This document shows, piece by piece, positions 1-6,459 of a stretch of 14,854 nucleotides of DNA. The DNA is from Paracoccaceae bacterium (GTDB lineage: Bacteria; Pseudomonadota; Alphaproteobacteria; Rhodobacterales; Rhodobacteraceae), in the NCBI GenBank assembly GCA_016937725.1, contig JAFGVZ010000098.1, forward strand, positions 1-14,854, given 5' to 3'. Below the pieces are notes generated by a model. The model did no database searches and was not told the origin of the DNA. It saw nothing but the letters and a program-made list of their open reading frames with translations. The position numbers and the translations under genes are program-made. Position 1 is the first letter of the stretch, and each line of letters starts with the position of its first letter.

Positions 1-275
1 GAGACTTCATAGGCGAAGTCCACATGCCCCGGCGTGTCGATCAGGTTCAGGACGTAATGTTCGCCATCATTGGCGACATAGTCGATCCGCACGGTGTTGG
101 CCTTGATGGTGATCCCGCGCTCGCGCTCGATATCCATCGCGTCGAGCATCTGCTCTTTCATGTCGCGGTCGGACACGGTGCCGGTGGACTGGATCAACCG
201 GTCCGCCAGAGTGGATTTTCCGTGGTCGATATGCGCCACGATCGAGAAGTTCCGGATATGGGAAAGCTGTGTCAT
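1..275 (-). CDS. lepA: Elongation factor 4 (LepA), N-terminal part, cut by window edge
   Basis: This is the first ~91 codons of the ribosomal back-translocase GTPase LepA/EF4, a cytoplasmic translation factor that acts on stalled or mistranslocated ribosomes. Reading leftwards from the ATG at 275 gives MTQLSHIRNFSIVAHIDHGK, with the G1 P-loop AHIDHGKS at about residues 14-21, the switch I stretch ERERGITIKANTV at about 50-62, and the G3 motif DTPGHVDF at about 80-87. The wording RNFSIVAHIDHGKSTLADR is typical of LepA; the related TypA/BipA has a different opening (RNIAIIAHVDHGKTTL). The rest of the gene lies outside the window. It follows the DUF1989 gene on the same strand after 56 bases, so it may be read from its own promoter or be the last gene of that unit. 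No clear ribosome-binding site precedes the ATG. Confidence 0.95.
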   Translation of the reverse strand, partial: MTQLSHIRNFSIVAHIDHGKSTLADRLIQSTGTVSDRDMKEQMLDAMDIERERGITIKANTVRIDYVANDGEHYVLNLIDTPGHVDFAYEV

Positions 276-282
276 GCCCGCT

Positions 283-311
283 GATATGTCGCGCTTTCAA
301 GCCCCGGTCAA
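283..311 (-). promoter_or_regulatory. Candidate promoter for lepA
   Basis: On the minus strand TTGACC (311-306) and CATATC (288-283) are separated by 17 bases in the short gap before lepA. The -35 matches the sigma-70 consensus at five of six positions, the -10 at only three. If used, transcription would begin almost at the lepA ATG at 275, giving a nearly leaderless message, which would fit the lack of an obvious ribosome-binding site. Weak, sequence-only call. Confidence 0.25.
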
Positions 312-331
312 TATGGCTTGCGCGCCTTGCG

Positions 332-1180
332 TTATTCGGGCGCGTGGCGGCGCGAATAGCGGTTGTAGCTTGGGGAATACCAGCCATCCAGCGTGCCAGC
401 TTGCGGGGCGAAGATCGTCACCTCAAGCGGGTGGCACAGGGCGGAGTCAGAGCTGTGTTCGGCCCCGCAATCACCGCCGGGGCAGGCTGAGAGCACGCCC
501 ATCAGGTCGATCTCGGCGAAGAATTCTATGTAATCGCCCGCCCGCGCCGGTGTGGCCTTCATGAAATATTGCCCGGTGTCGCGGGTGAAGCCCGTGCACA
601 TGAAGACATTCATCACGTCATGCACATGCGCTTCGGCCTCTGCCAGCGGCAGGCCGGTTTCTGCGGCCAGCGCGCGGGTCAGGTTGGAATGGCAGGTCTG
701 GTGGTATTCGGTCCCGTGCAGCAGGTGGTTCGTGTAAGGATCGCAGCGCGTGCCGATCACGTCATGCACCCGCCCGCCAAATGCGTCCACCCCATACCAT
801 GCCAAGCTGTCCGCCGTGATCGTGGCCATGGGGCGCAGATAGGGAAGGCAGGACCATAGCCGGTCGCCCACGCTGACATGGCTGCCATGCAGCGCGCGGG
901 TTTTGCCGGAAAAGAACCGCTCGTTCAGGTTGCGCGTCGCAAACAGGTTCAGATCGCCCACCTGCGGGCCATCGGGACATGTTATGCGAAAGAAGCTGCC
1001 CGCACCAACATGAAACGCGCGCGCCTCTCGCGGGGGGATGGTCACGCGGGTGGTGGGTTGCGCCGTCGCGCGGGCGCTTGCGTAAAGCGCCAGATCGGGC
1101 TTTGGCAGCGTGTGATTGGGGTAGCAGATGACCGGGGCCACAGCGCGGCGGGATTCTGCGTCTGTGGGCTGGTCGGTCAT
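332..1180 (-). CDS. DUF1989 / urea carboxylase-associated family protein
   Basis: A 282-residue soluble protein of the DUF1989 (urea-amidolyase-associated) family, relatives of which sit beside urea carboxylase and are linked to carboxyguanidine/urea metabolism. Family marks are GPQVGDLNLF at about residues 71-80, the TRALHGSH and LRPMATITADS stretches at about 94-125, and the end region GDYIEFFAEIDLMGVLSACP at about 215-234, followed by GGDC and a closing HPLEVTIF. The conserved cysteines and histidines near the end could bind metal (inference). I chose the ATG at 1180 because GGAGG stands a few bases upstream and the N-terminal extension to 1324 reads as out-of-frame noise. The ATG overlaps the TGA of the small gene upstream (ATGA), suggesting translational coupling. 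No urea carboxylase or allophanate hydrolase is in the window, so the substrate is unknown. Confidence 0.8.
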   Translation of the reverse strand: MTDQPTDAESRRAVAPVICYPNHTLPKPDLALYASARATAQPTTRVTIPPREARAFHVGAGSFFRITCPDGPQVGDLNLFATRNLNERFFSGKTRALHGSHVSVGDRLWSCLPYLRPMATITADSLAWYGVDAFGGRVHDVIGTRCDPYTNHLLHGTEYHQTCHSNLTRALAAETGLPLAEAEAHVHDVMNVFMCTGFTRDTGQYFMKATPARAGDYIEFFAEIDLMGVLSACPGGDCGAEHSSDSALCHPLEVTIFAPQAGTLDGWYSPSYNRYSRRHAPE

Positions 1181-1380
1181 TTTGGCCCTCCGGCAAGGCA
1201 GTGTTTCGGGCTGCGCCCGCGGGGTAGCGCCAATTCGGCCCCACAGGCCGCGCAGACATGCAAAACCCGCCCATCGGCCAGCGCGCGCCTGTCCTCGCGC
1301 CAACGGCATCCGCGCCGCTGCCATGGGCGTAAGATCAGGATCGCGGCAAAAACGATCAGTAGGCCAAGGACAAGAAACAT
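1177..1380 (-). CDS. Small membrane protein with a CxxC pair
   Basis: A 67-residue protein with one N-terminal membrane helix (about residues 1-18, MFLVLGLLIVFAAILIL) followed by an arginine-rich cytoplasmic-type tail. The tail holds a Cys-x-x-Cys pair (C43, C46) and a later His-Cys pair (H60, C61), an arrangement like a minimal zinc ribbon. I recognise the general layout (a membrane helix, an R/W-rich stretch, then VCxxCGAE) as a short conserved hypothetical of Rhodobacteraceae, but know no function. An in-frame TTG at 1407 would add nine residues; I prefer the ATG at 1380 because the helix then starts the protein. Neither has a good ribosome-binding site. Its stop overlaps the start of the DUF1989 gene, and it begins 52 bases after the ABC permease on the same strand. 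Confidence 0.6.
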   Translation of the reverse strand: MFLVLGLLIVFAAILILRPWQRRGCRWREDRRALADGRVLHVCAACGAELALPRGRSPKHCLAGGPK

Positions 1381-1432
1381 ATAGGGAAGGTGGCCCGATT
1401 GGGCCAAAATTTCAAGGCGTGCCGGTCAGCCC

Positions 1433-2254
1433 CTATTGCTTGGCCGCCCAGCTTAGGGATGCGCGATTGCGCGTGTAGAACTCGCCCAGCATTCCCACGA
1501 TGATCACGCACAGGCTGAACAGCGCGGGGTAATATACCCATGTATTCATAGGGTTGTAGTTGATAAAGGCAAAACCGCGTGCTTGGTCTATGGAATGGAA
1601 AAGCGGGTTCCACAGGAAATAAGGCAGCACACTGCTGGGCAATGTATTTGCCAAGAAGAATTTCCCCGAAGCAACCATGTTCAGACGCGAAATAAGCGTG
1701 GTTAACAGCTTTGAAAGCGACGGGAACCACGGGCGCAGCGCATACATGACCACGCCAATCGCCAACCCAGAGAACCAGACCGACAAGAGCATTGCGAAAG
1801 CGCCAAAGGGGCGGTCAATTTCTATCGGGGTCCATATGGTGTGATACAGGAACAAGATTACCGCAATCGACAGAACCTGAATATAAAGCTCTGCCAGTGC
1901 CGCGCCGCCAATGGCGACGATCGGGTTCATCGGCCCATGTTTCATCATCGCGGAATTCGGCCCTTCGGCGGCGGCCACGGCCGAGAGGGTCTTGATATGC
2001 GCCATGAACAGGACCACGCCGCTCATCAGGTAGATCACCGTGTCGCCGCGGATCGCCGCGCCACCGCCACCGGCAAAGACGAAGATCAACAGGAAAACGC
2101 CCAGCAGCATCATGGTCTGCACGATGTTCAGCATCAGGCCGATAATGGCATTGCCATGGTTTTTGCGCACATTGCGCACAGCTTGCGTAAAAATAAGCTC
2201 TAGCGTGTGCCAAAGCCGCCAGCCGAAAGACCGCGATGTGGTTGGGCTGAACAT
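1433..2254 (-). CDS. ABC-2 type polysaccharide export permease (KpsM-like)
   Basis: A 273-residue inner-membrane permease of the ABC-2 superfamily, the KpsM/CtrC/Wzm type that moves capsular or other polysaccharides across the inner membrane with an ATPase partner. The sequence has an amphipathic start (WRLWHTLELIFTQAVRNVRK), then about six hydrophobic spans, for instance LMLNIVQTMMLLGVFLLIFV and VVLFMAHIKTL. The ending WNPLFHSIDQAR...YNPMNTWVYYPALFSL resembles the KpsM motif with NPL...E..R. Several starts are possible. I chose the ATG at 2254 because its protein begins like the family and a candidate promoter lies so that the ATG at 2299 would not be transcribed; the frame opens further at a TTG (2323). 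The matching ATPase (KpsT) and the KpsD/KpsE-type partners are not adjacent, so its substrate is unassigned. Confidence 0.8.
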   Translation of the reverse strand: MFSPTTSRSFGWRLWHTLELIFTQAVRNVRKNHGNAIIGLMLNIVQTMMLLGVFLLIFVFAGGGGAAIRGDTVIYLMSGVVLFMAHIKTLSAVAAAEGPNSAMMKHGPMNPIVAIGGAALAELYIQVLSIAVILFLYHTIWTPIEIDRPFGAFAMLLSVWFSGLAIGVVMYALRPWFPSLSKLLTTLISRLNMVASGKFFLANTLPSSVLPYFLWNPLFHSIDQARGFAFINYNPMNTWVYYPALFSLCVIIVGMLGEFYTRNRASLSWAAKQ

Positions 2255-2269
2255 GAAACCGCTTTCCGA

Positions 2270-2298
2270 TTGTCGCCTGTGAATGCTCTGACTATACA
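2270..2298 (+). promoter_or_regulatory. Candidate promoter for cysQ
   Basis: TTGTCG (2270-2275) and TATACA (2293-2298) are separated by exactly 17 bases, four of six consensus matches each, and lie about 60 bases before the cysQ ATG. The box pair faces the opposing permease promoter, with start points that would overlap. Sequence-only call. Confidence 0.35.
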
Positions 2299-2301
2299 TA
2301 A

Positions 2302-2330
2302 AATCTAGACGAAAACGGGGCAAACGGCAA
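2302..2330 (-). promoter_or_regulatory. Candidate promoter for the KpsM-like permease
   Basis: Minus-strand TTGCCG (2330-2325) and TAGATT (2307-2302) are 17 bases apart, each matching the sigma-70 consensus at four positions. Transcription would begin near 2295 and leave about 40 bases of leader before the ATG at 2254. Its -10 lies next to that of the opposing cysQ promoter. Sequence-only call. Confidence 0.35.
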
Positions 2331-2356
2331 TCTTGCCCGCAATTTCAGGAGCTTTC

Positions 2357-3160
2357 ATGTTGAACCCCGCCGCCCGCGTCGCCCTTTTCCGCCAATTGGC
2401 CCTAGAAGCCGGGGCAGAGATCATGCGTGTTTATGACAGCGCCGATATGGGGGTGGAAAGCAAAGACGATGACAGCCCCGTCACGCTGGCCGACCGTTTG
2501 GCGGATGACATCATCAGCATGGGTTTGCGGGCCGAGATGGGCGATGTCACGCTTGTGACCGAAGAACAGGCCGCGACCCATGCCGAAAGCGCGGCCACTT
2601 TCCTGATCGTGGACCCGCTGGATGGCACCAAGGAATTCATCAAGCGGCGCGGGGATTTTACCGTGAATATCGCGCTTGTCGCAGACGGGGTGCCAGTTGC
2701 GGGTATTGTCTATGCGCCCGCCAAGGGGCGCATGTTCTACACCGATTCGACCGGTGCGAGCGTCGAAGAAATCGGCCCGTTCGATCCCGAGACGCCCGGC
2801 GAAACCCGGCCCTTGCAGCTCAGCACCCCCGATGCGGACAAGCTTATCGTCGTGGCCTCCAAATCCCACCGCGATGCCGCAACCGACGATTACATCAACC
2901 GCTACGGCGTGGGTGATATGCGCAGTGCGGGCTCTTCGCTGAAATTTTGCCTTGTCGCGGCGGGTGAGGCCGATTTCTACCCCCGTCTTGGCCGCACCAT
3001 GGAATGGGACACGGCGGCGGGTGATGCAGTGCTGCGCGGGGCGGGCGGCGAGGTGCTGCGCTTCGACGACCACACCCCTTTGCGCTATGGCAAGCCCGGC
3101 TTTGAGAACCCGTTTTTTATTGCCCGCAACCCTGCCGTGTCGCTGGTTCAATCTGAATAA
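2357..3160 (+). CDS. cysQ: 3'(2'),5'-bisphosphate nucleotidase CysQ
   Basis: A 267-residue magnesium-dependent phosphatase of the inositol monophosphatase superfamily. CysQ splits 3'-phosphoadenosine 5'-phosphate (PAP), the product of PAPS use by sulfotransferases and PAPS reductase, to AMP and phosphate, relieving PAP inhibition. Metal-site motifs are all visible: EE at residues 69-70, DPLDGT at 86-91 and WDTAAGDA at 217-224. The GSSLKFC stretch (192-198) is typical of CysQ rather than of inositol phosphatases. The ATG at 2357 is preceded by AGGAG at good spacing; the frame opens at a TTG (2333) that lacks this. Length is normal for the family. It stands before galU with a 120-base gap, and near two sulfotransferase genes that would generate PAP. 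Confidence 0.93.
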   Translation: MLNPAARVALFRQLALEAGAEIMRVYDSADMGVESKDDDSPVTLADRLADDIISMGLRAEMGDVTLVTEEQAATHAESAATFLIVDPLDGTKEFIKRRGDFTVNIALVADGVPVAGIVYAPAKGRMFYTDSTGASVEEIGPFDPETPGETRPLQLSTPDADKLIVVASKSHRDAATDDYINRYGVGDMRSAGSSLKFCLVAAGEADFYPRLGRTMEWDTAAGDAVLRGAGGEVLRFDDHTPLRYGKPGFENPFFIARNPAVSLVQSE

Positions 3161-3170
3161 GGCGCCGCGC

Positions 3171-3188
3171 GTTAACGAATTCGTTAAC
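3171..3188. repeat. Perfect 18-bp palindrome GTTAACGAATTCGTTAAC
   Basis: An uninterrupted palindrome lying 10 bases after the cysQ stop and 93 bases before galU. It is followed by TTTT. It could fold into a 7-bp AT-rich hairpin with an AATT loop, or act as a dyad for a dimeric regulator. Two further TTAAC elements follow at 3200-3204 and 3254-3258. Terminator and operator readings cannot be separated by eye. Confidence 0.7.
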
Positions 3189-3280
3189 TTTTACGATTCT
3201 TAACCGATTCTGACCGTATTGCCGCCGCATTCCAAGGGCCTCTTGTCGCCATGTTAACTGGCACCAGAACGGAGCATGGA

Positions 3281-4174
3281 ATGAAACGCAAAGTCACCAA
3301 AGCCGTCTTCCCTGTCGCAGGCATGGGCACCCGCTTCCTGCCCGCGACCAAGTCGGTCCCGAAAGAGATCATGACGCTGGTCGACCGCCCGCTGATCCAA
3401 TACGCGATTGACGAGGCGCGTGCAGCCGGCATCACCGAATTCATCTTCGTCACGTCGCGCGGCAAAGGCGCGCTGGAAGATTATTTCGACCGCGCGCCAG
3501 AGCTGGAAAACTCGCTCAAAGCCAAGGGCAAGACCGCGCTTCTGGAAACGCTGGAAGCCACCAACATGGATAGCGGCGCGATTGCCTATGTGCGCCAGCA
3601 TCAGGCGCTGGGCCTTGGCCATGCCGTGTGGTGCGCCCGCCACCTGATCGGCGATGAACCCTTCGCGGTGTTGCTGCCCGATGACGTGATCGCGGCTGAA
3701 ATGCCTTGTCTGCAACAGATGGTCGAAGCTTACCAGGAAACTGGTGGCAACATGATCGCGGCGATGGAAGTCGCCCCGCATATGGCCTCTAGCTATGGCA
3801 TTATGGATGTGCCGCCCGCGATTGGCCGCACCCTGCCCATGCACGGCATGGTCGAAAAGCCCGCGCCGGGCACGCAGCCCTCGAACCTTGCCGCGATTGG
3901 CCGCTACATCCTGTCGCCCGACGTTATGAAGCATCTGGGAGAGATCAAACCGGGTGCGGGTGGTGAAATTCAGTTGACTGACGCGATTGCCCGCGAGATT
4001 GCCGAGAAGCGCAATGTCTTTGGCTACCGCTTCGACGGTCAGCGCTTTGATTGCGGCTCGAAAGCCGGTTTCTTGCAAGCGACCGTGGCTTTCGGTCTGG
4101 CGCGTGAAGAGCTGCATGATGAGCTGGATGAGTTCCTGACCGACCTGATGGCGCAGCGTCAGGCGGCTGAATAA
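3281..4174 (+). CDS. galU: UTP--glucose-1-phosphate uridylyltransferase GalU
   Basis: A 297-residue cytoplasmic nucleotidyltransferase that makes UDP-glucose from UTP and glucose 1-phosphate, the donor precursor for exopolysaccharide, LPS and periplasmic glucans. The nucleotide-binding signature appears near the N-terminus (FPVAGMGTRFLPATKSVPKE, residues 10-29), followed by DRPLIQYAIDEA, the LLPDDV metal/sugar stretch, VEKP, and the typical end GAGGEIQLTDAI and FDCGSKAGFLQA. Length matches bacterial GalU. I chose the ATG at 3281 because GGAG lies six bases upstream; the frame opens at 3251 without one. It ends at a strong terminator, so it is probably not cotranscribed with the glycosyltransferases beyond, although it could feed them. 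Confidence 0.96.
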   Translation: MKRKVTKAVFPVAGMGTRFLPATKSVPKEIMTLVDRPLIQYAIDEARAAGITEFIFVTSRGKGALEDYFDRAPELENSLKAKGKTALLETLEATNMDSGAIAYVRQHQALGLGHAVWCARHLIGDEPFAVLLPDDVIAAEMPCLQQMVEAYQETGGNMIAAMEVAPHMASSYGIMDVPPAIGRTLPMHGMVEKPAPGTQPSNLAAIGRYILSPDVMKHLGEIKPGAGGEIQLTDAIAREIAEKRNVFGYRFDGQRFDCGSKAGFLQATVAFGLAREELHDELDEFLTDLMAQRQAAE

Positions 4175-4193
4175 GCTTTTCGGTGGAAAACAG

Positions 4194-4230
4194 AAAAAAG
4201 GGGGGTGCCTGCTGGGTGCCCCCTTTGTTA
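4194..4230 (+). terminator. Intrinsic terminator after galU
   Basis: An A-run (4194-4199) and G-run (4200-4205) pair with the C-run (4219-4223) and T-run that follows. The stem covers about 4198-4209 and 4215-4226 with two G-U pairs and a five-base loop (TGCTG), followed by TTTGTT. It begins about 20 bases after the galU stop. Confidence 0.65.
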
Positions 4231-4297
4231 TGCGCCTAAAGGCTTGCGCGCACGGCGGCTTCGCGCTTGTGTAGCCTAGGCCAGATAAAAGGCATGT

Positions 4298-5326
4298 ATG
4301 TATTCCGAACTGCCCCCATCTCGGGACCGTTGGTATCGCTTCCGCATGGATTGGAAGCGCCGCCGCCTGCGGACCCGTGCCATCGCCAAGGCGCGCGAGT
4401 TGCGCCTGCTTAAACGCGGGCGCTGGGGCAGGGGGGCGATCTTGTTGTTCTGCACCATCCGCAACGAGGCTGACCGCATCGACTGGTTCCTGAAGCATTA
4501 CCGGGGCTTGGGCGTCGATCATTTCTGTTTCGTGGACAATGGCAGCGATGACGGCACATTGGACACCCTTTTGGCCCAGCCCGATACCTCTGTCTGGGTG
4601 ACCCAAGCCAGCTACCGCGCCTCGCGCTTCGGGCTGGATTGGTTGAACTGGCTGATGCTGGCCAATGCGCGCGGGCATTGGTGCGTGGTGGCCGATGCCG
4701 ATGAATTGCTGATCTATCCGCATTGGCAAACCCGGCCCCTGCACGCGCTGACGGACTGGCTGGACGCGCAAGGCCAGCCTATTTTGCCTGCCATGATGTT
4801 GGAACTCTATCCCAAGGGCCCGCTGGATCAGGCCCATGTGCCACGCGGCACCGACCCGCTGGCGGCACTTCACTGGTTCGACCCCGGTAATTACACCATC
4901 ACGCGCAAACCCCTGCTGGATTGCCTGCTGATCCAAGGCGGCCCGCGCGCGCGCGCCTTTTTTGCCGACCAGCCCAACCGGGCGCCGACGCTTACCAAAC
5001 TGCCTTTGGTGAAATGGAACTTCCATAACACGTGGGTCAACTCGACCCATTCCATCCTGCCGCGTCACCTGAACGCGGTCTATGCGCGGGGCGCGGGCGA
5101 GCGGATTTCGGGCGCGCTGCTGCACACCAAGTTCCTGCCCCAGATCGTTGACCGCGCGCCCGTGGAAAAGGCGCGCGCCGAACATTTCGGCAATGCGCCC
5201 GTATTCGACGCCTATTATGATGCCGTCGCACAAGCCCCGGACCTGTGGTGCGCGCAGTCCGCGCGTTTCACCGGGTGGGAACACTTGGAAGAGTTGGGCC
5301 TGATCTCGCGCGGGGGCTGGGCCTGA
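4298..5326 (+). CDS. Glycosyltransferase family 2 protein, copy 1
   Basis: A 342-residue GT-A fold glycosyltransferase of the GT2 type found as Glyco_tranf_2_4. After a strongly basic N-terminal stretch (about residues 15-45) comes the family signature: IRNEADRIDWFLKHY (54-68), VDNGSDDGT (79-87) and the metal-binding DxD region VADADELL (131-138). No membrane helix is evident, so it probably works at the inner face of the cytoplasmic membrane (inference); donor and acceptor cannot be read. The ATG at 4298 has AAAAGG just upstream; an internal ATG at 4346 is an alternative. It is a clear paralogue of the next gene: in the ALTDWLD...YPKGP block I count 17 of 26 identical positions, and both proteins end in W-x-x-LE-x-LGL-(I/M)-S-(R/K)-G-(G/D)-WA. 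It follows the galU terminator and holds a long CG repeat at 4944-4956. Confidence 0.85.
   Translation: MYSELPPSRDRWYRFRMDWKRRRLRTRAIAKARELRLLKRGRWGRGAILLFCTIRNEADRIDWFLKHYRGLGVDHFCFVDNGSDDGTLDTLLAQPDTSVWVTQASYRASRFGLDWLNWLMLANARGHWCVVADADELLIYPHWQTRPLHALTDWLDAQGQPILPAMMLELYPKGPLDQAHVPRGTDPLAALHWFDPGNYTITRKPLLDCLLIQGGPRARAFFADQPNRAPTLTKLPLVKWNFHNTWVNSTHSILPRHLNAVYARGAGERISGALLHTKFLPQIVDRAPVEKARAEHFGNAPVFDAYYDAVAQAPDLWCAQSARFTGWEHLEELGLISRGGWA
4944..4963 (+). repeat. Alternating CG run next to a T6 tract inside GT2 copy 1
   Basis: Thirteen bases of alternating C and G (4944-4956) are followed by one C and six T (4958-4963). They code for P-R-A-R-A-F-F in frame. Such low-complexity tracts can slip during replication; here the frame is intact. 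Confidence 0.8.
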
Positions 5327-5340
5327 TTGCCTATATTTAC

Positions 5341-5394
5341 GCAACAATAATCCATATTGGGCAAGATTGTTGCATTTGCCCGATCGGTCGGGCA
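5341..5394 (+). repeat. Three interlocking inverted repeats between the two GT2 genes
   Basis: GCAACAAT (5341-5348) pairs with ATTGTTGC (5366-5373). GGGCAA (5359-5364) pairs with TTGCCC (5376-5381). TGCCCGA (5377-5383) pairs with TCGGGCA (5388-5394) around a TCGG loop. The pairings compete, as TTGCCC belongs to two of them. No T-run follows, so it is not a standard intrinsic terminator. It lies 55 bases before the second GT2 start. Confidence 0.6.
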
Positions 5395-5448
5395 TGACTG
5401 GATCAAGGCCGCCGCAGTTGGCCGGACATCGGTTGCGAGTGGGCGTTC

Positions 5449-6459
5449 ATGGGCTTGAAAACACAGTTGAAATTGCGCGCAAGGCGGCAAGTGAAACTGA
5501 TGCGCGCCTTGCGCAAAAGCCTGCAATTGCGCGCCCGCGTTAACCGCACTGACCGCATTCGCCCGGACGATATTCTGTGCTTCACCACGCTGCGCAACGA
5601 ATATGTGCGCTTGCCCTATTTTCTGGACTATTACCGCAAGATGGGGATCGGCCATTTCCTGATGGTCGATAACGGCTCCGACGATGGGACGACCGAGTAT
5701 CTGGAAGCGCAGCGCGACGTGTCGCTTTGGACCACGCAAGGCAGCTACAAAGCCGCGTCCTTCGGGGTGGATTGGCTGAACCACCTGCAATGGCGCTACG
5801 GGCATGGGCATTGGATATTGGTCGCAGATGTCGACGAATTCCTGTTATACCCTTATTCCGACACGCGACCCATTCAGGCGCTGACCGACTGGCTGGACAG
5901 CCAAGGGCGCAAATCCTTCTCGGCCATGTTGCTGGACATGTATCCGAAAGGGCCGATCGCTGCGCAGCCCTACCGCGCGGGGCAAAACCCGTTCGAGATT
6001 GCGCGTTGGTTCGATGCGGCGAATTATTCGATCAAACGCAACCCGTTGATGGGCAATTTGTGGATACAGGGCGGCGTCCGCCAGCGTTGCTTCATGGCTG
6101 ACGCGCCGGAGCAAGCGCCGGCCTTGAACAAAGTGCCGCTGGTGCATTGGTCGCGCAAATACGCCTATGTCAGTTCCAGCCACATGGCGCTGCCGCGTGG
6201 GCTGAACCGGGTCTATGATGACACGGGCGGCGAACAGGCCTCGGGCGTTCTGTTGCACGCGAAATTTCTGGACACGATCATGGCCAAGGCAGGCGAGGAA
6301 CTTAGCCGGGGTGAGCATTACGCCGACAGCCGCGAATACCGCGCGTACGACCTGACCTTGCGCGACGGGCAAAACCTGTGGTGCGAACACTCGACAGAGT
6401 TCATAAACTGGCGGCAATTGGAAATTCTGGGCCTGATGTCGAAAGGGGATTGGGCATGA
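5449..6459 (+). CDS. Glycosyltransferase family 2 protein, copy 2
   Basis: A 336-residue paralogue of the preceding GT2 enzyme with the same order of parts: a basic N-terminus (about residues 1-37), LRNEYVRLPYFLDYY (48-62), VDNGSDDGT (73-81) and the DxD site VADVDEFL (125-132). Conserved later blocks include DWLDSQG, LLDMYPKGP, the RWFDAANYSIKRNPL stretch and the closing LEILGLMSKGDWA. The two copies share the fold throughout but differ in the acceptor-facing C-terminal half, which suggests related but distinct sugar additions (inference). The ATG at 5449 has only a weak upstream purine stretch (GAGTGGG). Its TGA overlaps the ATG of the GT14 gene (ATGA), so those two are probably translationally coupled. 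Confidence 0.85.
   Translation: MGLKTQLKLRARRQVKLMRALRKSLQLRARVNRTDRIRPDDILCFTTLRNEYVRLPYFLDYYRKMGIGHFLMVDNGSDDGTTEYLEAQRDVSLWTTQGSYKAASFGVDWLNHLQWRYGHGHWILVADVDEFLLYPYSDTRPIQALTDWLDSQGRKSFSAMLLDMYPKGPIAAQPYRAGQNPFEIARWFDAANYSIKRNPLMGNLWIQGGVRQRCFMADAPEQAPALNKVPLVHWSRKYAYVSSSHMALPRGLNRVYDDTGGEQASGVLLHAKFLDTIMAKAGEELSRGEHYADSREYRAYDLTLRDGQNLWCEHSTEFINWRQLEILGLMSKGDWA

Noticed and set aside
1..275. TypA/BipA as an alternative for the left-edge GTPase
   Set aside because: The opening RNFSIVAHIDHGKSTLADR and the ERERGITIKANTV stretch fit LepA, not TypA.
3254..5395. 713-codon open frame on the minus strand
   Set aside because: It runs antisense through galU, the terminator and the first GT2 gene. 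Its product is low-complexity and rich in Q, R and H with no family motifs. It is a by-product of GC-rich codon bias.
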